Of a stretch of DNA of 42,084 bases, positions 33,973 to 42,083 are shown piece after piece (the stretch's first letter is position 1; each line of letters opens with the position of its first letter). Origin of the DNA: Clostridiaceae bacterium OM02-2AC. GTDB taxonomy: Bacteria > Bacillota_I > Bacilli_A > Erysipelotrichales > Erysipelotrichaceae. Below the pieces are notes generated by a model. That model saw only the letters and a program-made list of their open reading frames with translations, searched no databases and had not been told where the DNA came from. A program made the translations under genes and the position numbers. Location of the stretch: positions 1 to 42,084 of the forward strand of contig QULU01000040.1 of the NCBI GenBank assembly GCA_003481775.1, written 5' to 3'.

Positions 33973-34710
33973 TTACCTTAATGTGCATAGCACGGTTGCT
34001 GTATAAGCCTGTGTTGTCGTACTGACGACTTCCTTTTCCTGCGTTTTCGCTGCCTCCTGCAGCAGCTTCAGCAATTCATCCGCAGCAGTATCCCCAGTGT
34101 TGTTTGTTTTCGTATCTGTATTTGCTTCTGCGGCTGTTGTTTTTTCCGACTGTGAAGATACCTTCGTTTCTGTTGTTTTCTCTACGAGGGTATAGCCACT
34201 GTACGTAACTTCCGAAAAAAGTCCGGTGCTTTTCAATCGGCGAATGAACTGCTCGGTTGCATCTGCACTGTCCGCCTCTGTTTGCAGGGTGATGATTTCA
34301 GAATCTCTTGTATAGGAAAAGGATACGACATTCACACTGAGATCGGCTGCAAGCAGGATATTGTCAAAGGTATTCTGCTGCAGCTTGGGATAGGAGGACA
34401 GATTTTTGCGCAATACCGTCAATCGGGTAAGGGTATTGCGCAGCTCTATGTACTGCTTGTATTCCTGCTGCTGCGTGTCGTTTTCCAGTGCTTCCTTTTT
34501 CTGTTTTATTTCCTGTCGGATATCTGTCAAATTTTGTGACAATGAACGATTTTCAAAAAATTTCCATCCGAAGAGCATAGCGACAACCACTGAAAACAGC
34601 AAAAGAGGTGCCACGTATTTCAGATATTGCGGATGCTTTCCGAATGCTTGCTTTTTTTCATATACCTTCAGCAAATCGATATCCTTCATTTTAAGAGCTT
34701 TTCCTGCCAT
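33973..34710 (-). CDS. PilN-like pilus assembly protein
   Basis: A 245-residue single-pass protein. The N-terminal MKDIDLLKVYEKKQAFGKHP corresponds to the PilN cytoplasmic peptide that binds PilM, although the usual INLLP core is altered. It is followed by one membrane helix, a coiled coil and an alpha-beta domain (residues about 100-165). Residues 165-220 are a Ser/Thr/Lys-rich low-complexity insert. Start: the ATG at 34708-34710 with AGGATG upstream. It sits between pilM and pilO. Confidence 0.75.
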   Translation of the reverse strand: MAGKALKMKDIDLLKVYEKKQAFGKHPQYLKYVAPLLLFSVVVAMLFGWKFFENRSLSQNLTDIRQEIKQKKEALENDTQQQEYKQYIELRNTLTRLTVLRKNLSSYPKLQQNTFDNILLAADLSVNVVSFSYTRDSEIITLQTEADSADATEQFIRRLKSTGLFSEVTYSGYTLVEKTTETKVSSQSEKTTAAEANTDTKTNNTGDTAADELLKLLQEAAKTQEKEVVSTTTQAYTATVLCTLR

Positions 34711-34719
34711 TCTTTCATC

Positions 34720-35628
34720 CTACTTTCTAATAAGAGCACCTACTGCATACACGTAGGAATGTAATTGGAATTTCTTTCGTTCCTCTTTATCCGCAATGCT
34801 GATGAGTCCTGCGTTGGGAAACACTTCAGATGCTATATGGAGATTGGATTGCACACTTTCATTGACAACAGCATTCTCCTGTTCATTCAGTCCGCAGAAA
34901 TAGGCATATGCTACCGCATGACTGTAATTGGATTTTCCAAATTGCATCAGCTGAGAAACCGTGCTGATCATCTCGGTTATAAACGCATGGGAACCACGCT
35001 CCGAGAATAAGCGTGCCCGCTTGGAAAACACATAGTGATTATCGATAAACAAATACGAGGAAACATTATTGGCATCGACAACCGATACAATATAGGTCTT
35101 GTTTATAAAATCGTTCAGCTCCTGTGTCAGCTTCAGCAGGGCATTAACCGATACATCAACGGAAAGCAGTCGTATTCCTGCATGCTCAAAGACCTCAACA
35201 TAAGAGGCAAGCAGCTTGCGCTCCATACCGCAGCATAGAATCTCCGCTTTATTTCGTTTGTTTTCCAGCCGTGTGCTCAATACGCTGTAATCGTACAGCA
35301 AATCCTCATAGGAGCTGTCAATATCCGATAGTGCATGCTTTACAACATCCTTGATCTCCCGCTTTTTCATCATCGGAATCTCTATGTTTTTCATTAAAAT
35401 CTGGCCGCTGTCTATGACCAGCCTGCATGCGCGGACACCGGATGCCGCCAGTGTCTGCAAGCCCTTTGTCACCTGCTGCTCATCGGTAATCACACCGTTG
35501 ATGATTGCATTATCATCCAAGGCCACCTCTTTACAGGACTGCACCTTGATAACATCATCCTGTTCACAGGAGCCTTTGATCTGTTGAATTGCGTGTGAAG
35601 ATATATAAACAACGTGCTCTGTTCCCAT
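34720..35628 (-). CDS. pilM: PilM-like actin-fold pilus protein
   Basis: A 302-residue cytoplasmic protein of the PilM/FtsA-type fold that binds the N-terminus of PilN at the inner face of the membrane. Patches such as LVIDSGQILMKNIEIPMMKK, RLLSVDVSVNALLKL and TYIVSVVDANNVSSYLFID follow the actin-like pattern of PilM. Start: the ATG at 35626-35628 with GGGAG upstream. It lies 15 bases after pilC. The sequence is divergent, and context supports it strongly. Confidence 0.8.
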   Translation of the reverse strand: MGTEHVVYISSHAIQQIKGSCEQDDVIKVQSCKEVALDDNAIINGVITDEQQVTKGLQTLAASGVRACRLVIDSGQILMKNIEIPMMKKREIKDVVKHALSDIDSSYEDLLYDYSVLSTRLENKRNKAEILCCGMERKLLASYVEVFEHAGIRLLSVDVSVNALLKLTQELNDFINKTYIVSVVDANNVSSYLFIDNHYVFSKRARLFSERGSHAFITEMISTVSQLMQFGKSNYSHAVAYAYFCGLNEQENAVVNESVQSNLHIASEVFPNAGLISIADKEERKKFQLHSYVYAVGALIRK

Positions 35629-35643
35629 GTGGAAGACTCCCTT

Positions 35644-36840
35644 CTATTTCAGTCCTGTCGGATTCTGATACATCTGATAGATCGGCAGCAGCACCGCCAG
35701 CATGACAAGCAAAACAAACAATGCCAGCACAACGATCATCGCAGGCTCCATAAAGGAAATCATGCGCTGGGTTGCCATCTCTGCCTCATAATCAAATTCG
35801 TCTGCCAGCGATGTCAGCATGGCATCCAGCTTACCGCTCTCCTCACCGACAAATATCGAGCTGGCCAGCTTGGAATCAAAGCCATCCATGCTCTGAATGG
35901 CCTGTGACAGCGCGCCGCCGTTTTTCACGATGCTGATAACCTGATCAAACTGGGAAGCGATATAGGTATTCCCAATGGTACTGCGAACAATCGTCAAAGC
36001 ATGCAGGATGGTCACACCGCTGCTGTATAGGGAACAAAGCGTCCGTGCAAAGCGTGCTGTGTAAATCGTCTGCATAAGCTCTCCGATTTTCCAGAGAGTA
36101 AGCTTTTTTTTATCAACCGCATAGCGTACCCGCTCCATGCGAAGAAGACTGCTTACTGCCGCAATCACACATAATACGACAATGAGCATCCAGTACCAGT
36201 AATGCACCATGAAATCAGATAGGCCCTGGATGATCACGGTCACTAAGGGCAGCTGCATACCATTGAACAGCTGTGTAAACTGCGGAATGATTTTCACAAA
36301 CACAGCGATGATGACCAGTATGGTGGTGATTCCAAGAATGATGGGATAAATCATGGCATTGCGCAGCTTGGTCTGTATGCGGTAATCCTTTTCATATTGT
36401 ACTGCCATGGTCATTGCGACCTTTTCCATCTGCCCGCTGGATTCCCCGGAGCGATACATATTGATCATTAGCTCCGGAAAAGCAGCCTTTTGTTCGCTCA
36501 TTGCCATAGACAGTGTTTTCCCCTGCTGCAGCATACGGTAAAGATTCGTATAAATCTGCTTTAGCTTCGGCTTTCGCTCCCGTTGTACGAGAATGGAAAC
36601 TGCACGGATCAGACTTACGCCGGAGCCCAGCATGGTACCAATCTGGCGGGAAAAATCAGACAGCTCCTTCAATTTCATTTTATAATTTTGTGTTTCCTCT
36701 TCTGTCACATCCCTGCATCTGATGAGATACTGTTCCTTTGAAAACAGAAAAGATGCAAGCTCTTTTTCACTTGCAGCCTCCAGCTTTCCGCTTATTTTTT
36801 TAGAATCCAGATCTTTCGCAGTATATTTATACAGTGGCAT
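35644..36840 (-). CDS. pilC: Pilus platform protein PilC/GspF
   Basis: A 398-residue polytopic membrane protein that forms the assembly platform for PilB. It has two repeated T2SSF domains, each with a FSRQIGTMLGSGVSLIRA / FARTLCSLYSSGVTILHA start, separated by membrane helices, and a last helix (MIVVLALFVLLVMLAVLLPI) ending NPTGLK. Start: the ATG at 36838-36840 with GAGGTGA upstream; the GTG at 36852 overlaps that site. It follows the pilin gene after a 370-base gap and is the first of the tightly packed pilus genes. Confidence 0.93.
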   Translation of the reverse strand: MPLYKYTAKDLDSKKISGKLEAASEKELASFLFSKEQYLIRCRDVTEEETQNYKMKLKELSDFSRQIGTMLGSGVSLIRAVSILVQRERKPKLKQIYTNLYRMLQQGKTLSMAMSEQKAAFPELMINMYRSGESSGQMEKVAMTMAVQYEKDYRIQTKLRNAMIYPIILGITTILVIIAVFVKIIPQFTQLFNGMQLPLVTVIIQGLSDFMVHYWYWMLIVVLCVIAAVSSLLRMERVRYAVDKKKLTLWKIGELMQTIYTARFARTLCSLYSSGVTILHALTIVRSTIGNTYIASQFDQVISIVKNGGALSQAIQSMDGFDSKLASSIFVGEESGKLDAMLTSLADEFDYEAEMATQRMISFMEPAMIVVLALFVLLVMLAVLLPIYQMYQNPTGLK

Positions 36841-37211
36841 ATACAGTTTCACCTCATATCTTATAAAGCTGGCAGAGATTCAGAATTGCATACGATGATT
36901 GTGCGCTCCAGCAGAGCTAAGAGCCTTTGCCTCCCTTTGCAGGATGCAGGTGTTTGTCTACTTTCCTGTTTTGCACTTACAGGCGTATTATAGTGTGATG
37001 AAGCATGTTGGTTGATCCCTACAAGACATATCCTGTGCCCTGCACCTTTGCTGGTGCAAATGTATCAGACCTGTTTTGGGATACACATGGATATGACTTT
37101 TCAAGCCTTTATCGGTGCAAAAGCTGCACAGGTTAGACGTTGTGAAACCAAGGGCGGGAAGACTGAAGGCAGGCTTTTGCCCCCTGTCTTCCCGTTCATC
37201 CGTTCTATTTT
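36841..37211 (-). other. 371-base gap between pilin and pilC, structured
   Basis: No gene is supported. A strong hairpin follows the pilin stop (37155-37194). A TATAAT on the minus strand near 36982-36991 may start a separate pilC transcript. The sequence after it is rich in short GCAAAGG/GGCAAAGG motifs, but I could not match it to a c-di-GMP riboswitch. This is not a feature call beyond that. Confidence 0.4.
37155..37194 (-). terminator. Strong hairpin after the pilin gene
   Basis: CGGGAAGAC (37155-37163) and GTCTTCCCG (37186-37194) pair perfectly, with GGCA/TGCC inside. No T-run follows on the minus strand, so it may protect the 3' end of the pilin message and lower readthrough into pilC. 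Confidence 0.65.
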
Positions 37212-37667
37212 TTATGATCCGGAAGGAACAGTACCATCGGTTAATGTCGTCCCCTTTACGACAACAGCCTCATCATCTGTTGTGAATTTCACATATTTAT
37301 CCGCATCCATGCCCGTCGGACGGATGTAGCACACTGTGATTTTTTTGTTCCCTACAGCGCCGCTATCAAGTGAACACGCAGCTGCATCAATGACATTATC
37401 TGCATTCGCTTCTTCATTTAATTTAGCTGCTTTAAAATCATCTGTCGCAACAGGCTGATTTTTTGCATTCTTCTTCACCAGGATGGTCTGTGCCGCAAGG
37501 AAGCCGGTTCTCGCGTTTGCTTCATGCTTCACATCCTCCGCTTTCCCTATGTATCCCAATACGCTAGGCACTGCAATCGCAATCAGTATGCCGATGATAA
37601 TCAAAACAACGATGATTTCAATCAGTGTAAATCCCTTTTTGTTTTTTTTAAGACTTTGTTTTTTCAT
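37212..37667 (-). CDS. Major type IV pilin
   Basis: A 151-residue prepilin. The leader MKKQSLKKNKKG is cleaved after Gly and the mature protein starts FTLIEIIVVLIIIGILIAIA, with Glu5 present. It then continues along the usual alpha-1 helix into a small globular part with two cysteines (AAACSLDS; ITVCYIRP). Start: the ATG at 37665-37667 with AAGGAG upstream. It is the first gene of the pilus locus with its own strong promoter and is followed by a stable hairpin, as expected for an abundant subunit. Confidence 0.93.
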   Translation of the reverse strand: MKKQSLKKNKKGFTLIEIIVVLIIIGILIAIAVPSVLGYIGKAEDVKHEANARTGFLAAQTILVKKNAKNQPVATDDFKAAKLNEEANADNVIDAAACSLDSGAVGNKKITVCYIRPTGMDADKYVKFTTDDEAVVVKGTTLTDGTVPSGS

Positions 37668-37772
37668 TTGAAAGTTCTCCTTTTCTTTGACTTGATATTG
37701 CCGAATATGAATTTTAAAGGGTTGAAAACCCGATCTGCTATGCAGATACAAGCATGTATCTAGTTGATTTCG

Positions 37773-37800
37773 TTTATACACCCGCCCTCTGAATCGTCAA
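37773..37800 (-). promoter_or_regulatory. Promoter of the major pilin
   Basis: On the minus strand TTGACG (37795-37800), 16 bases, TATAAA (37773-37778). The leader of about 100 bases has two small hairpins (AGATACA/TGTATCT and GGGTT/AACCC). Confidence 0.7.
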
Positions 37801-37874
37801 TGCTATTGCATCGCCTGTTATAAAAAGCATACTTTTTGTGAAACCTGTGTTATAATACTAAAAAGCGGAAAAAG

Positions 37875-37897
37875 CCTACATTTCCTGTAGTTTTTTC
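37875..37897. terminator. Second terminator upstream of the pilin promoter
   Basis: CTACA, loop TTTCC, TGTAG with T-runs on both sides. It works on either strand and helps to insulate the pilin promoter from the recombinase gene. Confidence 0.6.
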
Positions 37898-38011
37898 TCA
37901 ATACTCGTGTGTTATGAAATGTATACGTTTTATGACATTTTCTTACATAATTTTCCATTCAGAAAGTTTACAATCCTTAGAAGGTCTGAAAAAGCGCTGT
38001 TTTTACAAAAA

Positions 38012-38045
38012 AAAAGCCAGGAGCATCTGTTCCCGGTTTCTTCTC
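38012..38045 (-). terminator. Terminator of the recombinase gene
   Basis: On the minus strand AAACCGGGA pairs with TCCTGGCTT (one mismatch, one G-U), then nine T. Confidence 0.78.
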
Positions 38046-38077
38046 TTATCGCAGCTGATAAGCGTACAGGCTTTCAG

Positions 38078-38692
38078 CTATTCGTGTTCTGTTGCAAGAC
38101 TTTCTTCAAAGTCGTTCACCCATCTGGAAAACAATGTCGGATTTGTGGACAATCTGCGACTTGCCTCCCGCATACTGATTCTGCAATTCCTCCAGTCTCG
38201 GTAGATCTCCTCGAAGTTTTCAGGCATCGGCTTTTTGGGACGCCCGAATTTCACTCCCTTTCTTTTCGCACATGCGATACCCTCCGATTGTCGGATTAAA
38301 ATATTCTCACGTTCGATTTGTGCAACATAGCTTAGGATTTGCAGCACAAGGTGGGTTATAAACTGACCGGTCAGTCCGCTGATATACTGGCGCGTATCCA
38401 GTAAATCAAAATCCAGTACGACGATGTCAACCTCCTTCACCCGATTGATCAGACGCCACTGGTCCATGATTTCCAGATAATCTCTTCCCAGACGGTCTAT
38501 GGATTTGATGAAGATCACATCTCCCTTTTGTATCTGATTCAACAGCTTTTTATACTGCTTTCTCTCAAAATTCTTTCCGGAAACCTTCTCTATAAAGATG
38601 TTGTTTTTACTCACTCCTGCATCCATCAATGATAAAATCTGCCTGTCCAGATTCTGATCCTTTGCCGATACACGTGCATATCCATACTCCAT
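38078..38692 (-). CDS. Serine recombinase (resolvase/invertase family)
   Basis: A 204-residue small serine recombinase. The catalytic serine is residue 9 in YARVSAKDQNLDRQ; the active-site arginines lie in IKSIDRLGRDY. The dimer helix follows (QILSYVAQIERENILIRQSE), and the C-terminal helix-turn-helix is ISMREASRRLSTNPTLFSRW. Such enzymes flip or resolve DNA between paired crossover sites. Start: the ATG at 38690-38692 with AAAGGAAG upstream. It lies between the pilin and an EAL gene, with a repeat-rich region upstream. No transposase is next to it, so it may be a domesticated invertase or a remnant of a mobile unit. Confidence 0.9.
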   Translation of the reverse strand: MEYGYARVSAKDQNLDRQILSLMDAGVSKNNIFIEKVSGKNFERKQYKKLLNQIQKGDVIFIKSIDRLGRDYLEIMDQWRLINRVKEVDIVVLDFDLLDTRQYISGLTGQFITHLVLQILSYVAQIERENILIRQSEGIACAKRKGVKFGRPKKPMPENFEEIYRDWRNCRISMREASRRLSTNPTLFSRWVNDFEESLATEHE

Positions 38693-38789
38693 CGTAGCGC
38701 TTCCTTTCCTTCGATTGAAAATACCTTCATAAAACAATGATATATTTTAATCATATTCTTCTGTATGTCTACTGGAAATATTTTACATA

Positions 38790-38885
38790 ATTGCCCGCTT
38801 TGATACGCTTAGGATAGGAAAACGGGAGGTAAAGCCGTATTGCCCGCTATGCATCAAACACCTGATTTTCCTACGTGATATCAGG
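38790..38885. repeat. Repeat-rich, possibly recombinase-binding region
   Basis: ATTGCCCGCT is directly repeated at 38790-38799 and 38839-38848. Around it are interleaved inverted pairs: TTTGAT/ATCAAA (38799-38804, 38853-38858) and TAGGAAAA/TTTTCCTA (38815-38822, 38866-38873). The block is about 100 bases upstream of the recombinase start. The layout recalls multi-subsite res regions, but no subsite consensus can be proven. Confidence 0.45.
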
Positions 38886-39162
38886 ATTCGTTTTATAATA
38901 AAATATAACACAAAATATGTAATTCATATAGATTTTTTTGACATTTTCAGCAATTTTAGGTGTTTTTTTTCAAAGGGGTGCTTTTCCCTTTGCGCATCCG
39001 AAGAAAACGCTGTAGTTATCGCTTATTTCTGTGCTATTTGTGTATGAAAAGGAGCTGTTGGAAGAACTGTGAACACCTTCTTCATCCCCCCTGCATACGG
39101 CTGCTGTTTTGATGACCTCTTGTGAAGCTTTCTATTTTACGGGATAAAGTTGAAACTATTTG

Positions 39163-39171
39163 TGATATAAT
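39163..39171 (+). promoter_or_regulatory. Extended -10 promoter of the EAL gene
   Basis: TGATATAAT (39163-39171) with no clear -35. Transcription would begin near 39178. The gap from 38886 to here is AT-rich, without a supported gene. Confidence 0.55.
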
Positions 39172-39201
39172 GTTTACAAAATCAAGCAAAGGGGTGTCGC
39201 C

Positions 39202-40473
39202 ATGCGTACAGCTGCTGTATCCGATTGTAAGGATTTCTATTGCCGGGCAATGGCATCCGGAAAATCCTATGCAATGATCAATATGAATATAAAAAAGTTT
39301 CGCTATATGAATCATGTGTATGGCAGAGAGGAAGCAGATAAAATTCTGCAGGATGTGGAAGAACTGATACAGGCCTATTTACAGCCTGACGATATCATCA
39401 CACGCAAGGAGGCAGACGATTTCATACTGCTTGTCTCTTACACGTCCCGCCAGGAGCTTGAAAGGATTTGGCTGTATAAGCTGGTAGATTTGATTTTTGA
39501 TATTGATAACAAATATGTTTATCATAATATTTACACCTCCTTTGGCATATACTTCATTGAATCTGCGACTGTTCCCTTTGCGGAGGCGTTTGAAAAGGCC
39601 CGCTTCTGCAGGCTGATGTGCGATAGTCTGGATCGCCGGGTGTTCAGCTATGAGATTTACAAGCAGGCTACCTACGATAAATACATACGAAACTGTTACT
39701 TAGAGGAATATACGGCAAAGGCCAAGGATCAGGGCATGTACCGTGTTTATATACAGCCTAAAATTGATTTGAAGACACGGAAAATCATCGGAGGAGAGGC
39801 GCTGCTGCGATTGCAGGATCATGAGAACCTGTTGCCGGCATCGGAGTTTCTGCCCATGCTTAACAAAAACGGATTTATCCGCATCATTGATTATTATGTA
39901 TTCAAAACCGTTGTTGAGCAATTAAAGGAGCGGGAGAACAGAAAAAAGGAAAACGTCAGAATCAGCTTTAATATTTCAAATTCTTTTTTCAAGGACGTCT
40001 ATTATATTGACGAGTATGCGAAAACCGTTAAGGAAAATGCAATCGATCCCCGGTATCTGGAAATCGAGTTTATGGAAAATATAGACATCCACAAGGATAT
40101 TTTAAAGAAAAACATACGCATCTTTCATGAAATGGGATTTTCCTGCTCACTAGATGATTTTGGAAACGGATTTTCCAATTTTGAGATTTTAAAGGAATGT
40201 GATCTGGATATTATAAAAATAGACCGCTGCTTCTTTGTCGATGAATTAAGCGATTTGAATAAGGAAATACTGAAAACGATTATCCATCTGATCAAAAGCA
40301 TCGGCATGAAGGTTATTGCGGAGGGTGTGGAGAGAAAAGAAGACGTTGATTTTCTTGCCTCTATCGGCTGTGATGCCGTGCAGGGCTTCTATTTCTACAA
40401 GCCTATGCCAATGGAGGAATTCTTCTCCCTGCTTGATAATCCATATGTAGCAGCAGCCGAATATATGCTGTGA
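39202..40473 (+). CDS. Degenerate GGDEF-EAL c-di-GMP phosphodiesterase
   Basis: A 423-residue soluble protein. Residues 1-165 follow the GGDEF fold, but the motif reads KEADDF, so no synthesis is expected; such domains often bind GTP or regulate. Residues 175-423 are an EAL domain with the metal and catalytic residues visible: GGEALLRL, the Asn in ISFNISN, Glu in LEIEFMEN, the Asp pair in LDDFGNG, Lys in IIKIDR, Glu in AEGVE and Gln in VQGFYFYKPM. It should hydrolyse c-di-GMP to pGpG. Start: the ATG at 39202 with AAAGGGG upstream. It is transcribed alone toward the convergent TPR-GGDEF gene and lies near the pilus locus. Confidence 0.92.
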   Translation: MRTAAVSDCKDFYCRAMASGKSYAMINMNIKKFRYMNHVYGREEADKILQDVEELIQAYLQPDDIITRKEADDFILLVSYTSRQELERIWLYKLVDLIFDIDNKYVYHNIYTSFGIYFIESATVPFAEAFEKARFCRLMCDSLDRRVFSYEIYKQATYDKYIRNCYLEEYTAKAKDQGMYRVYIQPKIDLKTRKIIGGEALLRLQDHENLLPASEFLPMLNKNGFIRIIDYYVFKTVVEQLKERENRKKENVRISFNISNSFFKDVYYIDEYAKTVKENAIDPRYLEIEFMENIDIHKDILKKNIRIFHEMGFSCSLDDFGNGFSNFEILKECDLDIIKIDRCFFVDELSDLNKEILKTIIHLIKSIGMKVIAEGVERKEDVDFLASIGCDAVQGFYFYKPMPMEEFFSLLDNPYVAAAEYML

Positions 40474-40511
40474 AACAGCTGTTTTCACTATCAACATAAA
40501 CAAAAAAATAG

Positions 40512-40546
40512 ACCTGCTTTACATGTATAAAAAAGCAGGTTTTTTA
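40512..40546. terminator. Bidirectional terminator after the EAL gene
   Basis: ACCTGCTTT (40512-40520) and AAAGCAGGT (40532-40540), then T's; an A-rich left flank allows use on the minus strand as well. Confidence 0.85.
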
Positions 40547-40634
40547 TCTTTTTTACCTGAAGGTGGCACCTAGCCTTTCTGTGATCCCACAACAAAATCA
40601 CTACAGAAAGCCGGTTATTATGCGAAAGGATGAT

Positions 40635-40745
40635 CATGAGCATTTTTATGCAATTTGGAAAAAGTTCAGGAACGCATGCACTCCCTGTACGACCAGCTTA
40701 TTTTCTCAAATCAAGCAGACAGCGCAATCGCTTTGAAAGCGCTTG
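40635..40745 (+). pseudogene. Possible frameshifted remnant of a small gene
   Basis: AAAGGATGATC precedes an ATG opening MSIFMQ. A shift of frame at the run of A near 40660 would continue as LEKVQERMHSLYDQLIFSNQ and then ADSAIAL, which reads like a genuine helical protein. The frame soon runs into the reverse end of the TPR-GGDEF gene. Unrecognised; low confidence. Confidence 0.25.
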
Positions 40746-40760
40746 TTTGCTTTCGCATAG

Positions 40761-42041
40761 CTACGCTGTCTTCTCGCAGTTCTTTGGCTTTTCAGTTACT
40801 GCTTCTGTGGTATTATACCGCTGCCTGCGCAGCTTTTTATGCTGATACAGCTGTTCATCTGCCTGTTTGATCAGCAGCGTCATATCCACAAGCTCCTGTG
40901 AATGGAATGCATAACCGAAGGACAGAGTCAAAATCTGTTCTGTTTTTGAGCCTTTATGGGGAATCTTTTTTGCGCGGATATCATTCGTAAGTGCCAGCAT
41001 TGTTTTCCGTACAGCTTCCTCTGACTGCCCGATAAAAATAGCAGAAAATTCATCTCCGCCATACCGATAAAACTGAATCTCCCCCTTTTTTTCATACCGC
41101 TTCATACAGCTGCCTACCTCCACCAACGCCTGATCCCCCATCTGGTGTCCGTACATATCGTTATATTCCTTGAAATAATCAATATCCAGCATAGCCACTG
41201 CCACGGCTTTCTCTTTTTGCAAAGCGGAAGCGGTGATATCCTCATTGAAGCAGCGGCGATTGAAGATGCTGGTAAGATCATCGATATTCATAAGCCGTTC
41301 AAGCTGTTCATTTTCTTTTTCCAGAGATACCTGCCTTTCCTTGGTTCGGTAAAGCTCCAAAGCCGCTGTAAGACCGCTGCTGTTGTCCTCCATGTCTGTA
41401 TCCTCTATCGTAAGTATAATCGTATAGAAATCCCGATAAGCCTGCAGCAGCTCTTCCTTTGTTCCGAATTTCTCATAATAGCTGACAATCAGCTTTTGAA
41501 GCTCTCTTCTGGACTTAATATCATCCTCATCCTCAATAGCCTGCAAAATCTTCAGCAGCCTTTTTGAATACGGCTGATTTTCTATTTCCAGCATAATCGA
41601 GCATATATTCTTTAATATCTGATAAACGAGCAAACGGTTCTCCACCTTTTCCTGTTCAAGCAGCAGCTCCTCCATAACAGCCTGTAACGATGCTGCATCC
41701 TGCAGACGCAAATACATCAGCTTGCAGAAAAGATACAAAAGCTTCATCGCTTCCACAAAGCTGCACCGATCCATCTGGTCAAAACGGGAAAAATAAACAC
41801 GCAATGCTGCAGCATCTTTTAATTTATACTCACAGTTGCACAGATTTGATAAAACAACAGCTTTTGAATATGCACTGTCCTGATCCATCTGCTGCAGGAG
41901 CTCATAGCATTTTTCATAATACTGAATCGCTTCCGTATAATTGCGTTTTAGTTCAAAGCATGTCGCAATATTGTTATATGCACTTGACATCAGTGTCAGA
42001 TTCTGACATTTTTCAGCAGCATCCAGTGACTTTAAATAGCT
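40761..42041 (-). CDS. TPR-GGDEF diguanylate cyclase, 5' end missing
   Basis: The frame is open from 42041 (and a little beyond, into the end repeat) to a stop at 40761: about 426 residues. The N-terminal 250 residues are TPR-like helix pairs (SSAYNNIATCFELKRNYTEA, IQYYEKCYELL), then a short coiled coil, then a GGDEF domain: DDLTSIFNRRCF, AMLDIDYFKEYND and an intact RYGGDEF. The RxxD inhibitory site is absent. It should make c-di-GMP. The first codons belong to a TPR that starts mid-helix, so the true start lies outside; in the end repeat the frame meets a TGA at 42066-42068. Either the gene is cut by an inserted element or the window simply ends at a repeat. Confidence 0.85.
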   Translation of the reverse strand, partial: SYLKSLDAAEKCQNLTLMSSAYNNIATCFELKRNYTEAIQYYEKCYELLQQMDQDSAYSKAVVLSNLCNCEYKLKDAAALRVYFSRFDQMDRCSFVEAMKLLYLFCKLMYLRLQDAASLQAVMEELLLEQEKVENRLLVYQILKNICSIMLEIENQPYSKRLLKILQAIEDEDDIKSRRELQKLIVSYYEKFGTKEELLQAYRDFYTIILTIEDTDMEDNSSGLTAALELYRTKERQVSLEKENEQLERLMNIDDLTSIFNRRCFNEDITASALQKEKAVAVAMLDIDYFKEYNDMYGHQMGDQALVEVGSCMKRYEKKGEIQFYRYGGDEFSAIFIGQSEEAVRKTMLALTNDIRAKKIPHKGSKTEQILTLSFGYAFHSQELVDMTLLIKQADEQLYQHKKLRRQRYNTTEAVTEKPKNCEKTA

Positions 42042-42083
42042 GAAGTGAAAAGTTAAATTCCACTTTCAAAAGGCGAATAAAAA
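42039..42083. repeat. Right copy of 45-bp terminal inverted repeat
   Basis: The exact reverse complement of bases 1-45. It joins the TPR-GGDEF gene at its inner edge, where the protein-like sequence stops. If it is an element end, the element would start TGAAGTGAAAAG at 42041. Confidence 0.85.

Noticed and set aside
36853..37140. Possible c-di-GMP-I (GEMM) riboswitch before pilC
   Set aside because: GCAAAGG and GGCAAAGG motifs are present but the paired GGCAAAC and GACGCAAAG core elements are not; a covariance search would decide.
37700..38077. Invertible pilin promoter flanked by inverted repeats
   Set aside because: No matching inverted pair of useful length flanks the promoter; two terminators explain the palindromes seen.
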